Shown piece after piece: positions 1 to 9,038 of a stretch of 64,000 nucleotides of DNA (within the stretch, counting starts at the first letter, position 1; each line of letters opens with the position of its first letter). The stretch covers positions 1 through 64,000 of the forward strand of contig NZ_SMOK01000015.1 of the NCBI RefSeq assembly GCF_004353925.1, given 5' to 3'. The DNA is from Pseudomonas sp. H9 (GTDB lineage: Bacteria; Pseudomonadota; Gammaproteobacteria; Pseudomonadales; Pseudomonadaceae). The notes beneath the pieces are model-generated. The model was not told the DNA's origin. It saw only the letters and a program-made list of their open reading frames with translations, and did not search any database. The translations under genes were made by a program, and so were the position numbers.

Positions 1-78
1 TCTTCTCATCCGCTCGACTTGCATGTGTTAGGCCTGCCGCCAGCGTTCAATCTGAGCCATGATCAAACTCTTCAGTTC
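1..78 (-). rRNA. rrs: 16S ribosomal RNA, 5' end only (partial)
   Basis: Read on the minus strand, the sequence begins GAACTGAAGAGTTTGATCAT and continues into the universally conserved start of bacterial 16S rRNA, including the 27F primer site. The gene runs off the left edge of the window, so only about 78 bases are present. The 5' end is placed by comparison with the mature E. coli 16S start. Confidence 0.97.
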
Positions 79-284
79 AATACTGCTTGGGTTTTGAGAA
101 AACCCTAAACTTGGCTCAGCAATCTCAAATGACTAAATTTGAAATCTTTCGATTTCCGTGTAGTCACTTGTGATGCTGATAATCTTTTTGACTATCAGCC
201 TGAGTCACAAGCACCCACACGAATTGCTTGATTCGATTGTTAAAGAGCGTTTGGCTGAAGCCTTTCGCTTCAACCGAGGCGCGC
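79..284 (-). other. rRNA operon leader with antitermination boxA
   Basis: This is the transcribed leader between the last rrn promoter and 16S. On the minus strand positions 249-237 read CGCTCTTTAACAA, a near-exact boxA, which is where NusB-S10 antitermination complexes load on rRNA transcripts. Downstream of it are self-complementary stretches (around 150-220) that would form the leader stems used in 16S processing. There is no protein gene here. Confidence 0.85.
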
Positions 285-312
285 ATTCTACGCTTTCCTC
301 AGAGTGTGTCAA
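285..312 (-). promoter_or_regulatory. rrn promoter, proximal
   Basis: On the minus strand a -35 box TTGACA (312-307) and a -10 box TAGAAT (290-285) are separated by 16 bases and followed by a GC-rich discriminator (GCGCGCC). That discriminator is typical of stringently controlled rRNA promoters. It drives the 16S gene at the left edge. Confidence 0.85.
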
Positions 313-394
313 GCGTTTATTTTGAAGTTTTTCAGAATTTCTCTTTCAACTTCAACCGCTTAACTCGCTGCAATCTCTCGTCAGCGGGAGGCGA

Positions 395-422
395 ATTCTA
401 CAGCGTTTCAATTCGCTGTCAA
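395..422 (-). promoter_or_regulatory. rrn promoter, middle
   Basis: Minus-strand TTGACA (422-417), a 16-base spacer and TAGAAT (400-395) followed by CGCC. Same geometry as the proximal rrn promoter, about 110 bases further upstream. Confidence 0.8.
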
Positions 423-538
423 CCACCTTTTTCACCGCTGCCGATCTTTCGATCGAAGCCCTTCCGGTACTACCTGGAACATCTAACTCGTTGAATCTCA
501 AGGAGTTTTCCGTTCCGACTGCGCCGGAAGTGGGGCGA

Positions 539-566
539 ATTATAGAGAGATCTGAGGGGGCGTCAA
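539..566 (-). promoter_or_regulatory. rrn promoter, distal
   Basis: Minus-strand TTGACG (566-561), a 16-base spacer and a perfect TATAAT (544-539) followed by TCGCCCC. It is the third of three tandem sigma-70 promoters reading toward 16S. Confidence 0.8.
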
Positions 567-603
567 GCACTTATTTCAATTTTGTTTCGGCGGGGGCGTT
601 TTG

Positions 604-690
604 GCTATAAGCAGCAAGCTTCAAGCTGCAAGTAAAAGCGGGCGTACACCTCCTTGCAGCTTGCGGCTTGAAACTTGCGGCTAATCTGTA
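604..690. repeat. Imperfect inverted repeat of CTTGCAGCTTG type
   Basis: Between the rrn promoters and the FNT gene, AGCAAGCTTCAAGCTGCAAG is answered about 35 bases later by CTTGCAGCTTGCGGCTTGAA and a further partial copy. The arms could pair into a hairpin. Elements like this are common between pseudomonad genes. It may serve as a barrier or terminator, but no U-run follows. Confidence 0.55.
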
Positions 691-716
691 AATGCCTCCC
701 ACACGAGCTCACTGCC

Positions 717-1613
717 ATGAGCAAAACAGAAAGCAGCAAAACTCCAGGCCTGTCGGCGGATGAAGAGCAGGAAGTCAGTCAGAACCAACCGCCACGCGCA
801 GCAGTGCTGCACGAGATCATTCGCTTCCAGGGTGATCAGGAACTGGAGCGCACCATCGCTGCCCTGTGGTGGTCGGCATTGGCTGCCGGGCTGAGTATGG
901 GACTATCAATGATGGCCATGGGTTTGTTCTACGCACGGCTGCCAGAAAGTGACAGCAGCCAGGTGGTTGCCAGCCTTGGCTACTCCGCAGGGTTTCTGGC
1001 GGTAATTCTGGCGCGCCAGCAACTGTTCACCGAAAACACCCTCACCGCCGTGTTGCCAGTGATGACCACACCAACATTGAGCAACTTCGGCCGCTTGCTG
1101 CGGTTGTGGTCGGTTGTACTGCTCGGCAATCTCGCAGGCACCGTGCTGGTGTCCTACGTCATGTTGAACCTGCCGATTTTCGATACCAAGGCCGATGAAG
1201 CCTTCCTCGATATTGGCCGCAAGGTGTTGGAGAACGACCTGAGTCAGATGTTCGCCAAAGGCATTATCTCTGGCTGGATGATTGCCACCATGGTGTGGAT
1301 GATCCCGTCCATGGAGCACGCCAAGATCTGGATCATCCTGATGATCACCTACTTAATGGCGCTGGGGGACTTCACCCACATCGTCGTCGGCTCGGTGGAA
1401 GTCTCTTATCTGGTGTGGGCCGGCGAGATCGGTTGGCCGGTATTCTGGCGCGACTTCGCCGCCCCTACGCTAGTGGGCAACATTATCGGCGGTAGCTTTA
1501 TCTTTGCTCTCATCAGCCATGCCCAGGTACGCAGCGATAGTGGCAAACCCGCGCCTCAGCGACCTGCGCGGGGCACCAAGACAGCGCGCGATAGTTCAAA
1601 GCCTAGCCCGTAG
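717..1613 (+). CDS. Formate/nitrite transporter (FNT) family protein, YfdC-like
   Basis: Inner-membrane channel-like protein of the FNT family, which moves small monovalent anions such as formate or nitrite. A hydrophilic N-terminus of about 45 residues rich in Asp, Glu and Lys precedes six likely transmembrane helices, and a basic tail follows. The long charged N-terminus and overall length (298 residues) fit the YfdC subgroup better than FocA or NirC; the substrate of that subgroup is not settled. I chose the ATG at 717 (MSKTESSK) over an in-frame start 14 codons upstream because the extra residues do not look like a family N-terminus. It converges on the next gene with three bases between the stop codons. 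Confidence 0.85.
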   Translation: MSKTESSKTPGLSADEEQEVSQNQPPRAAVLHEIIRFQGDQELERTIAALWWSALAAGLSMGLSMMAMGLFYARLPESDSSQVVASLGYSAGFLAVILARQQLFTENTLTAVLPVMTTPTLSNFGRLLRLWSVVLLGNLAGTVLVSYVMLNLPIFDTKADEAFLDIGRKVLENDLSQMFAKGIISGWMIATMVWMIPSMEHAKIWIILMITYLMALGDFTHIVVGSVEVSYLVWAGEIGWPVFWRDFAAPTLVGNIIGGSFIFALISHAQVRSDSGKPAPQRPARGTKTARDSSKPSP

Positions 1614-1616
1614 TGC

Positions 1617-2717
1617 TTACCACTGTCTCATCGCCATTGCCCGGTCGCTGCCCTCTTGCGGGTTACGCAGCGGCTTGGGCAACCACCAGGCCGGGCCGCT
1701 GTGCGGCTGATCCAGGCTGACCCGCTCGCCCATCTGCGGTGTACTGAGGGGCACTTGGGCGGCATTGGCCAAGGCCAGAATACGATCGAACGGTTCGTAC
1801 CAAGTGTGCACAGAAAGATCGAACGTACCGTTATGCACGGGCAGCAGCCAGCGCCCGCGCAAATCCAGATGTGCCTGCAGGCTTTGCTCAGGCTGCATGT
1901 GCACATTGGGCCATTCGAGGTTGTAGGCGCCGGTTTCAATCAGGGTTACATCGAACGGGCCGTACTGTTCACCAATCTGCTTGAAGCCGTCGAAATAGCC
2001 CGTGTCGCCACTGAAGAACACACGCAGGTTCTCATCCAGGATTACCCAGGACGCCCACAACGTGCTGTTGCTGTCGAACAGGCCTCGTCCGGAAAAATGC
2101 TGTGCCGGGGTGGCGATGAATCGTATGCCGGCCACTTCGGTCTGCTGCCACCAATCCAACTGCCTCACCTTGGCCTCCTCCACTCCCCACTCAATCAACA
2201 GGTCCCCTACTCCCTTCGGCGCAAGAAAGTACTCCGCCTGATCGGCCAACTGCCGTATCGCCTGTTCATCAAGGTGGTCATAGTGGTCGTGGGAAAGAAT
2301 GACTGCGGTCAGTGGCGGCAAGTCATCCAGCTTCAGCGGTGGCTGATGAAAGCGCTGCGGCCCTGCCCATTGCACAGGCGAGGCGCGCTCAGCAAACACC
2401 GGGTCGGTAATAAAGAAGCGCTCATGCAGCTTCAGCAATACGGTGGAGTGCCCCAGACGCCATAGGCTGCGATCTGGCGCATCGAGCAGTTGCTGGCGGC
2501 TCAAGGATTGAACGGCAATTTCTACGTCGGGTCGGGTTCCGGGTGGCTTGCCCATGAACAGGAACTTGAAGCCGATGCGCAGTTTTTTGAACACGCTGTC
2601 TTGCGGCAACTGGCGTTGGTTGTGATATCGCCCGTCCTGAAACGGCGCCGGATCACCGGCCTTGGGCATCAAGGGGGCCATCATTAGAAGCACTCCAAGG
2701 ATAAGGGCGAGTTTCAT
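1617..2717 (-). CDS. MBL-fold metallo-hydrolase, UlaG/NAPE-PLD-like
   Basis: Metallo-beta-lactamase-fold hydrolase with the full metal-binding motif HDHYDHLD, a downstream SGDTGYFDGF motif and a late His in LLPVHNGTFD. The arrangement (short substrate loop, RLGHSTVLLKL strand before the motif) matches the UlaG/N-acyl-phosphatidylethanolamine phospholipase D-like group, which cleave phosphoester or lactone bonds. The true substrate cannot be told. The start at 2717 gives an N-terminal hydrophobic segment (MKLALILGVLLMMAPL) that looks like a signal peptide or anchor; a longer reading frame begins at 2765 without a better ribosome site. Divergent from the diguanylate cyclase gene. Confidence 0.82.
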   Translation of the reverse strand: MKLALILGVLLMMAPLMPKAGDPAPFQDGRYHNQRQLPQDSVFKKLRIGFKFLFMGKPPGTRPDVEIAVQSLSRQQLLDAPDRSLWRLGHSTVLLKLHERFFITDPVFAERASPVQWAGPQRFHQPPLKLDDLPPLTAVILSHDHYDHLDEQAIRQLADQAEYFLAPKGVGDLLIEWGVEEAKVRQLDWWQQTEVAGIRFIATPAQHFSGRGLFDSNSTLWASWVILDENLRVFFSGDTGYFDGFKQIGEQYGPFDVTLIETGAYNLEWPNVHMQPEQSLQAHLDLRGRWLLPVHNGTFDLSVHTWYEPFDRILALANAAQVPLSTPQMGERVSLDQPHSGPAWWLPKPLRNPQEGSDRAMAMRQW

Positions 2718-2843
2718 GTTACCCCAGCGTGGCTGCATCAACCGTGAAATGGCTTGTAAGGCCATTTTTCAATGGCCTGCGATTGTCCAACAATGTTCAC
2801 ACGTTTTATGCGATAAACGGCGCCCCGGAGTAGGCCAGCAACC

Positions 2844-3920
2844 ATGATGGATAATAGAAGCGGCAAGGGACTTTCATTTGTCAGGAGAATATACCCGCCG
2901 CGGATTATTGGCCTGGGTATCGGCATGCTCAGTGTCATGGCCGGTATTTCGACCCTGGCGATGCCTGAGTGGGTATGGGGGCTACTGCTGTTCAACGGCT
3001 TGATCTGGCCACACCTGGCGTTTCAACTGGCTCGATGTGCCAGCGTCCCGTACAACGCCGAATACCGTAACTTGCTGCTCGACTCATTGATGGGCGGGTT
3101 CTGGACGGCTGCCCTGCAGTTCAACCCGCTGCCCAGCGTGACCATTCTGGCAATGATGGCGATGAACAACTTCGCTGCCGGCGGCCAGCGTCTTTTTTTC
3201 AAGGGTCTATTGGCTCAAGGCTTGGGTGCGGGGTTATCGATGGCCCTGTTTGGCGCTCACCTGCAACTGCAGGCAACACCCCTGCAAGTGTATGCCTGCC
3301 TTCCGATGCTCACGCTGTATCCGATGGCCGTTGGCTGGGTGTGCTACACGCTGGCGATGAAGCTCGCTGAACATAAACGCCGCCTCAGCGCCCTGAGTCG
3401 TACCGACAGCCTTACCGGCCTGCTTAACCACGGCTCGTGGAAGGACATGCTGCAGCTCAAGTTCCAGATCTGCCAGCAGCAACACTGTGAGGCGGTCATC
3501 GCAATCATCGACATTGATCACTTCAAAAGCATTAACGACACTTACGGCCATGTCGTAGGTGACTGCGTGCTCAGCCAGCTCAGCAGCGAACTCAAGCGTA
3601 GCCTGCGGGAAGACGATCTGGCTGGCCGCTATGGCGGTGACGAGTTCTGTCTGATTCTGCCCAATACCAGCCTGGAAAAGGCCAAGGCGGCCATGGAGCG
3701 GTTACGCGAGCGGGTCGGCAGCTATCGCAACCCACAGCTTCCAGAACTGCGAATCAGCTTGAGCATTGGCCTGGCCCGTTGCCGCGAGGGCTTGGGCGAC
3801 GCCGAAGCCTGGCTCAATGAAGCCGATCGGGCCTTGTATACGGCCAAGAAAAGCGGGCGCAACCAGGTCAACTTCGCTCAATCAGAGCTCAGCACGCTGA
3901 ACCTGGCCTATCCCGACTGA
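2844..3920 (+). CDS. Diguanylate cyclase with MASE2 membrane sensor
   Basis: Makes cyclic di-GMP from two GTP. Residues 12-175 form a MASE2-type membrane sensor, recognised by RRIYPPRIIGLGIGML at its start and several hydrophobic helices, as in AdrA/DgcC. Residues 183-350 are a GGDEF domain with an intact active site (RYGGDEF, residues 262-268) and a product-inhibition site RxxD (REDD, 255-258) five residues before it. It should therefore be active and feedback-regulated. Two ATG codons are adjacent (2844, 2847); either could be used. It converges with the small hypothetical gene at 3944. Confidence 0.93.
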   Translation: MMDNRSGKGLSFVRRIYPPRIIGLGIGMLSVMAGISTLAMPEWVWGLLLFNGLIWPHLAFQLARCASVPYNAEYRNLLLDSLMGGFWTAALQFNPLPSVTILAMMAMNNFAAGGQRLFFKGLLAQGLGAGLSMALFGAHLQLQATPLQVYACLPMLTLYPMAVGWVCYTLAMKLAEHKRRLSALSRTDSLTGLLNHGSWKDMLQLKFQICQQQHCEAVIAIIDIDHFKSINDTYGHVVGDCVLSQLSSELKRSLREDDLAGRYGGDEFCLILPNTSLEKAKAAMERLRERVGSYRNPQLPELRISLSIGLARCREGLGDAEAWLNEADRALYTAKKSGRNQVNFAQSELSTLNLAYPD

Positions 3921-3943
3921 GACCGCGCCCGCTGGCCCCGCCC

Positions 3944-4267
3944 TTACGCGCGCAATCGCCGTTGCGCGGCGATCTCTGGTAAGTCGCGGCGGCGCAGGTA
4001 AACCCGCAAGGGCTCACTGACATTGAGCCGCTCATCGACATTTTGCGCCAAAAGAATTTCGAGCAGTGCCCGACTCAAGGTCATGACCTCGCCTTCGCCT
4101 TCCTTCCAGACAAATTCGCTGCTGGGGGTAATGCTGTCATCGGCGACGTCCATGCCGAAGGAGTCTTCGCTAAAGCGCACGATATGCTTGCCAAGCTTGC
4201 GATGAAATCCGACAAAACCTTTGAGCTGGTCGGCGGCGGCACAGATATCCTGTGATGTGATATGCAT
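3944..4267 (-). CDS. Conserved hypothetical protein, 107 residues
   Basis: Begins MHITSQDICAAADQLKGF and has no signal peptide, membrane segment or motif that I recognise. The middle is acidic and the C-terminus strongly basic (RRRDLPEIAAQRRLRA). The start at 4267 is chosen because GTGAGG sits six bases before it; the reading frame continues 63 codons further upstream, but that part has low coding quality and overlaps the promoter region of the kinase gene. It looks like a pseudomonad-restricted cytosolic protein. No function is offered. Confidence 0.7.
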   Translation of the reverse strand: MHITSQDICAAADQLKGFVGFHRKLGKHIVRFSEDSFGMDVADDSITPSSEFVWKEGEGEVMTLSRALLEILLAQNVDERLNVSEPLRVYLRRRDLPEIAAQRRLRA

Positions 4268-4480
4268 GTCAAACCTCACTGAAGCACCTATATATAAAAG
4301 GTGCAGGGGAAAGGGATTGGCACGCTGGGCAATGCTGGCCGTTCTCTGACGGAGCGGCTCTGGCCCCAAGGTTAATGGAAAATACTGACCAGCCGTTACG
4401 GATTTTTCACCCGATTCAAACCTGCTCGCTAGACTTAAGCCACACTTGCTGTTCACTTCGGCCGTTACTGTGGATGCTTC

Positions 4481-5695
4481 ATGAGCAACGCAATTTCCTC
4501 TGATATAGCCACGATTGCCCGGATCAACGTAGTACCGGCGATCTTGCAGGTGATTTGCGAATCCACCGGCCTGCGCTTTGCCGCTGTGGCTCGGGTCACC
4601 GACGATAGCTGGACGGCGTGTGCAGTACTCGACCAGCTTGGGTTCGGTTTGAAGGCAGGTGAAGAACTAGACCTGAAAACCACCCTGTGCCATGAGATCC
4701 GCGGTAGCCACCAGACCATCGTGATCGATAAAGCCAGCGACGACTTGCTGTACGCCAACCATCACACCCCCCGCCTGTACAAATTCGAGAGTTTCATCTC
4801 GGTGCCGGTATTTCGTTCCGACGGTAGTTTCTTCGGCACCATCTGTGCCTTCGACCCGTTACCCGCCGCCCTCAAAGGCAGCGCCATTCAACCGATGATG
4901 GAGTCGTTCGCACGCTTGCTCGCGATCCAGATCGAGAGCGAGGAAAGCGCTCAGGAAACCGAAGCGGCGTTGTATAAAGAGCGCGCCATGGCTGAGCTAC
5001 GCGAACAGTTCATTGCCGTATTGGGCCATGACCTTCGTAACCCGCTGTTTGCGATCACCGCCGGGGCTGAGCTGCTGACCCAACGCCTGCAGGAAGAAAA
5101 AAGCCGCACCATCGCCATGCACATCCTTACCTGTGGCCGGCGCGCCACACAATTGGTGCGCGATATCCTCGACTTTGCCCGCGGACGCCTGGGCAATGGC
5201 ATAACTGTCAACATCCAGCCCTGCCCGGACCTGAGCGATGCCATCCGGCATGTTGCTTCAGAACTGCAGCGTATTCACCCCCAACGGCAGATCGACCTGA
5301 ACATCGGCGATTTGAGGGGGGTCAATTGCGATCGCGAGCGGGTTACCCAGTTACTGTCCAACCTGATTGCCAATGCGCTCACCCATGGTGCTCAGGACCA
5401 ACCCGTGAAAGTCAGTGCCCAGATTCGTGACCAGGCTTTCGTGCTTGGGGTTCACAACTTTGGCGAGCCGATACCCTCACCAGTACTGGCTCAATTGTTC
5501 CAACCCTTCTCCCATCCACCAAACGATACAGTCCAGCCCGGGCTGGGCCTGGGCTTGTATATCGCCAACCAGATCGCCCTGGCGCACGGTGGGCGGCTGG
5601 AGGTGATCTCCAGCCAAGAGGCCGGGACGTTGTTCAGTTTCCATATGCCACTGGATCGAGGCGAGGCTCAAGCAACGCTGCCAGCCAATCCATGA
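4481..5695 (+). CDS. GAF-domain sensor histidine kinase
   Basis: Two-component sensor kinase without membrane segments, so likely a cytosolic sensor. A GAF domain covers about residues 15-155 (VPVFRSDGSFFGTICAFDP is its hallmark strand-turn-strand). The dimerisation and phosphoacceptor region has His183 in LGHDLRNPL. The ATPase domain has the N-box LLSNLIANALTHG (N294, N298) and the G-box GLGLGLYIANQ. There is no receiver domain and no response-regulator gene next door, so its partner is encoded elsewhere. Its last 62 bases overlap the 3' end of the opposing LysR gene. Confidence 0.92.
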   Translation: MSNAISSDIATIARINVVPAILQVICESTGLRFAAVARVTDDSWTACAVLDQLGFGLKAGEELDLKTTLCHEIRGSHQTIVIDKASDDLLYANHHTPRLYKFESFISVPVFRSDGSFFGTICAFDPLPAALKGSAIQPMMESFARLLAIQIESEESAQETEAALYKERAMAELREQFIAVLGHDLRNPLFAITAGAELLTQRLQEEKSRTIAMHILTCGRRATQLVRDILDFARGRLGNGITVNIQPCPDLSDAIRHVASELQRIHPQRQIDLNIGDLRGVNCDRERVTQLLSNLIANALTHGAQDQPVKVSAQIRDQAFVLGVHNFGEPIPSPVLAQLFQPFSHPPNDTVQPGLGLGLYIANQIALAHGGRLEVISSQEAGTLFSFHMPLDRGEAQATLPANP

Positions 5696-6551
5696 ATGCA
5701 CGCAAGCGCGGTGGCAGGTGCTGCTGTCTGGCATACAGCAACGACACAGGCATCGGTGGCGGGACGAAATCCGGTAGCAACGGCACCAACTCGCCGCGCT
5801 GCAGGTAGTTTTCCAGGCCGGCCGCAGGCGCTTGAATCAGCCCCAGGCCGGCAAGGCAGGCACTTTCATAGGCTTCGGTACTGTTGACCGTAATGGCGCC
5901 AGCCATAGGCTGAACCTGCAAAGTGCCGGATTGCAGGTATTCGAACCCCGGGCTTCGGCTGCCCAGGTTCTTCACATAGTGAATCAGTCGGTGATGATGC
6001 AAGTCCGCCAGGCTCTGGGGCGCGCCAAAGCGCTGTAGATATTCAGGGCTGGCGCAATTGATTTGCACCAACTGCCCCAGTGGGCGGGCGATCAGGTCAA
6101 GGTCACTCAAGGTGCCAATGCGCAACACGCAGTCAAAGCCCTCTCGCAACAGGTCGACCTGACGATCTGTGCAACTGATCTCCAGCTCGACGCCCGGATG
6201 GCAATCAACGAACGACGGCAGGTTGGGCAGGATGATCCGCCGTGCCATCAAGGTTGGCAGATCAACCCGCAAACGGCCGGTCAGCGCCGCCTTATCACTG
6301 TGGAACAGGCCTTCGATTTCATCCATGCGCGCCAACAGCTCTTTGCTACGCTCGTACAGTTGCAAACCATCTTGCGTGGCTTGAACCCGCCGCGTGGTGC
6401 GGTTGAGCAAACGGGTTCCGAGCAGTTCTTCCAGAGCCCGGATCTGTTCCGACACTGTTGATCGTGGTAACCCCAATTGCTCGCCGGCCAGGGTGAAACT
6501 CGACAATTCGCTGACCCGGACAAAGGTCCGCAGTAACTCCAGCTTGTTCAT
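5634..6551 (-). CDS. LysR-family transcriptional regulator
   Basis: DNA-binding regulator of 305 residues. The N-terminal winged helix (MNKLELLRTFVRVSELSSF to about residue 60, with LPRSTVSEQIRALEELLG as recognition helix) is followed by a periplasmic-binding-protein-like effector domain. It belongs to the CrgA/DsdC-like group with the RLLNRTTRRVQATQDG linker. The start at 6551 fits the family N-terminus, although no strong ribosome site precedes it; an in-frame TTG lies eight codons upstream. It diverges from the SDR gene at 6669, the usual position of a LysR target. Its 3' end runs 62 bases into the opposite histidine kinase gene. Confidence 0.9.
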   Translation of the reverse strand: MNKLELLRTFVRVSELSSFTLAGEQLGLPRSTVSEQIRALEELLGTRLLNRTTRRVQATQDGLQLYERSKELLARMDEIEGLFHSDKAALTGRLRVDLPTLMARRIILPNLPSFVDCHPGVELEISCTDRQVDLLREGFDCVLRIGTLSDLDLIARPLGQLVQINCASPEYLQRFGAPQSLADLHHHRLIHYVKNLGSRSPGFEYLQSGTLQVQPMAGAITVNSTEAYESACLAGLGLIQAPAAGLENYLQRGELVPLLPDFVPPPMPVSLLYARQQHLPPRLRAFMDWLAALLEPRLDPVAYGN

Positions 6552-6668
6552 GAGGAGAGGCCTGATTGTTCGCAAGTACCGATCAGTATTTCCGAATTTC
6601 TTGGATTTATCAGCAGCAAACCGACCAATAGACTTTCCTCGACTTCCCTGCCTTCAGAGGTACAGCGC

Positions 6669-7427
6669 ATGAACCGGAAAATCGCATTGATCACTGGCGC
6701 CAGCCGCGGCCTGGGTAAAAACACCGCGCAACACCTGGCCGCCCAAGGCATCGACATCATCGGCACTTACCACAGCAAAGCACAGGAGGCCCAGGCGTTG
6801 GTCCAGGCCCTGGAGCAACAGGGTGTGCGTGCCGCCATGCTGCAACTGGATGTCAGCAACAGTGCAGGTTTCGAAGATTTCACCTTCCAGCTGCAACACA
6901 CCCTCAAGTCAGTATTTGGCCGCGAACAGCTGGATTTTCTGGTGAACAATGCCGGCATTGGCATCAATGCGCCGTTCAGCGAAACCACTGAGGCGCAATT
7001 CGACCAACTCTGCAACATTCAGCTCAAAGGCCCGTTTTTTCTGACCCAGCGCTTGCTGCCACTGATTGCCGATAACGGTAGCATCGTCAATATTTCCACG
7101 GGGCTGACGCGCTTCGCCCTGCCCGGCTACGCCGCTTATGCAGCAATGAAAGGCGCCATGGAAGTGCTGACCCGCTACCAGGCCAAAGAACTGGGCGCTC
7201 GCGGCATTCGCGTCAACATCCTTGCGCCGGGTGCCATCGAAACCGACTTTGGCGGCGGCGTGGTGCGCGACAATGCCGACGTCAACGGCTTTATTGCCAG
7301 TAACACCGCCTTGGGCCGGGTCGGCTTGCCGGACGATATCGGCGCAGCGATTGCCCTGTTGCTTGGCGAAGGTGGTGGCTGGATCAATGGTCAGCGCCTG
7401 GAAGCCTCAGGCGGTATGTTTCTCTAG
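6669..7427 (+). CDS. SDR-family NAD(P)-dependent oxidoreductase
   Basis: Short-chain dehydrogenase/reductase of 252 residues. The nucleotide site TGASRGLGKNTA, the NNAG motif (LVNNAGIG) and the catalytic YxxxK (YAAMK in GYAAYAAMKGA) with an upstream Ser (SIVNISTG) are all present, so it should be active. The family reduces carbonyl groups or oxidises alcohols; the substrate cannot be read from sequence. AGAGG lies eight bases before the ATG. It is the likely target of the divergent LysR regulator. Its TAG stop shares the palindrome CTAG with the stop of the opposing LysR gene. Confidence 0.92.
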   Translation: MNRKIALITGASRGLGKNTAQHLAAQGIDIIGTYHSKAQEAQALVQALEQQGVRAAMLQLDVSNSAGFEDFTFQLQHTLKSVFGREQLDFLVNNAGIGINAPFSETTEAQFDQLCNIQLKGPFFLTQRLLPLIADNGSIVNISTGLTRFALPGYAAYAAMKGAMEVLTRYQAKELGARGIRVNILAPGAIETDFGGGVVRDNADVNGFIASNTALGRVGLPDDIGAAIALLLGEGGGWINGQRLEASGGMFL

Positions 7428-8212
7428 TCGACTTGCACGCCTCCCAAGGCTTGATACAGCTGCTCAAGCACCGGCAGTTGCAGCGCCTGAGCGGCAAAGC
7501 ACAAGCCTACCCGGCGCGTCAGTGCCGAGCCTTGGCAAGGACGCCACTGCAGGCCGGGGTGACGCTCGACCAGCGATTGCGGCAACAACGCGGCGCCTAA
7601 GCCGGCGGCCACCATGGGCACCACCTGTTGCAATGAACCGGCATGGCCGACTTGCTCGCCATTGCCGTAGAAACCAAGCAAGCGCTGATGGGAAACATGC
7701 TGCGGGCAGGTAACCCACTGGTTAACCGGGTTGCTGCCCGTGGCCATGGCAAACACAAATGGCTCCTCCCACAGCGCCAGGAACAGTTCGTCTTCACAAC
7801 ACAGCGCTTCTACACCAAGCCGTGCATCGCCGATACAGCCGTCGAGCAAGGTCAGTTGCAGGTTGGGGACGGCATGCGTGGCCAAGCGGACAAACGCCTC
7901 AACCTGGCCAACGGCGATATCTGCTTCTATACCCAATTGCAGTGCCTGGCGGGCCTGGGTGTCGCGAAAGCTGCGGCTCAGTGCCTGCGCCTGGGCCACC
8001 ATACGCTGAGCTTGGGGGTACAACTGGCGGGCCTGCTCACTGACTTCAACGCCTCGGGCCTGACGCACGAACAAGGCCACGCCCAACTCTTCTTCAAGTT
8101 GGCGAATGGTCACAGACAAGGTGGGTTGTGCCACACAAAGCCGCTGGGCGGCCGAGGTGATGTTGCGCTCTTCGAACACCGCAAGAAACGCCTTCAAATG
8201 GCGAATATCCAT
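7424..8212 (-). CDS. LysR-family transcriptional regulator, short form
   Basis: Begins MDIRHLKAFLAVFEERNITSAA, a classic LysR helix-turn-helix, followed by AQPTLSVTIRQLEEELG. At 262 residues it is about 30-40 shorter than usual, and the effector domain appears compact rather than truncated at one end. The start at 8212 is fixed by the family N-terminus with GGAA upstream; the frame is open for 24 more codons. It diverges from the SDR gene at 8313, its probable target, and overlaps the preceding SDR by four bases tail to tail. Confidence 0.88.
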   Translation of the reverse strand: MDIRHLKAFLAVFEERNITSAAQRLCVAQPTLSVTIRQLEEELGVALFVRQARGVEVSEQARQLYPQAQRMVAQAQALSRSFRDTQARQALQLGIEADIAVGQVEAFVRLATHAVPNLQLTLLDGCIGDARLGVEALCCEDELFLALWEEPFVFAMATGSNPVNQWVTCPQHVSHQRLLGFYGNGEQVGHAGSLQQVVPMVAAGLGAALLPQSLVERHPGLQWRPCQGSALTRRVGLCFAAQALQLPVLEQLYQALGGVQVD

Positions 8213-8312
8213 AGCTAATTCCGATGCCAGCCAGAGAAACAAGCAGTTTTTCAGGGTTAGCTCAAGCCAATACACTTGAGCCATTCAAATCAATTATGTC
8301 TCGGAGGTTACC

Positions 8313-9038
8313 ATGAGCAAGCCATTGATCATCATCACCGGTGCCAGTTCAGGGATTGGCGAAGCCACTGCACGTCTGTTGTCGCAGGCAGGCCACCCGC
8401 TGCTGTTGCTGGCCCGGCGCCTGGAGCGTCTGCAAGCACTGAAACTGCCAAACTGCCTGTGCCTTACCGTGGATGTCTGCGACCGCGAAGGTTTCGTCAA
8501 CGCCGTGAAACAAGCTGAAGCCCAGTTTGGCCCGGCTGACGCGCTGATCAACAATGCCGGGGTCATGCTGTTGGGGCAAATGCACGAACAGGACCCAAGC
8601 CAGTGGGACCAGATGCTCGACGTCAACGTCAAAGGGCTGCTCAATGGTATCCATGCGCTGATCGGCGGCATGATCGAGCGACGCCACGGCACCATCATCA
8701 ACGTCAGCTCGGTGGCCGGGCGCAAGACCTTCCCCAACCATGTGGCGTACGTCGGTACCAAATTCGCGGTGCACGGTATTTCCGAAAACCTGCGCGAAGA
8801 AGTCGCGGCGCACAATGTGCGGGTGGTCACCATCGCTCCCGGCGCAGTGGAAACCGAACTGCTGAGCCATACCACCGACGAAAGCATCAAAGACGGCTAC
8901 CAGGCCTGGAAAGCTGAGATGGGTGGCCAGGTACTCAGTGCCAATGACGTGGCCAGCGCCATCGCCTACGCCTACCAGCAACCGCAACATGTGTGCATTC
9001 GCGAGATCGTCCTGGCCGCGACTCGCCAACAGCCTTGA
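8313..9038 (+). CDS. SDR-family oxidoreductase
   Basis: Short-chain dehydrogenase of 241 residues with TGASSGIGEATA at the N-terminus, INNAGVM in the middle and the catalytic pair in YVGTK (HVAYVGTKFAV), preceded by INVSSVAG. It resembles the YdfG/serine-3-dehydrogenase-like group, in which substrates include 3-hydroxy acids and aldehydes, but the assignment beyond SDR is uncertain. A strong GGAGG is five bases before the ATG. Paired with the divergent short LysR gene. Its TGA stop is immediately followed by the TCA (stop, opposite strand) of the HlyD gene. Confidence 0.92.
   Translation: MSKPLIIITGASSGIGEATARLLSQAGHPLLLLARRLERLQALKLPNCLCLTVDVCDREGFVNAVKQAEAQFGPADALINNAGVMLLGQMHEQDPSQWDQMLDVNVKGLLNGIHALIGGMIERRHGTIINVSSVAGRKTFPNHVAYVGTKFAVHGISENLREEVAAHNVRVVTIAPGAVETELLSHTTDESIKDGYQAWKAEMGGQVLSANDVASAIAYAYQQPQHVCIREIVLAATRQQP

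Noticed and set aside
228..570. Short frames over the rrn leader and promoters
   Set aside because: The region is fully explained by three promoters and the rRNA leader.
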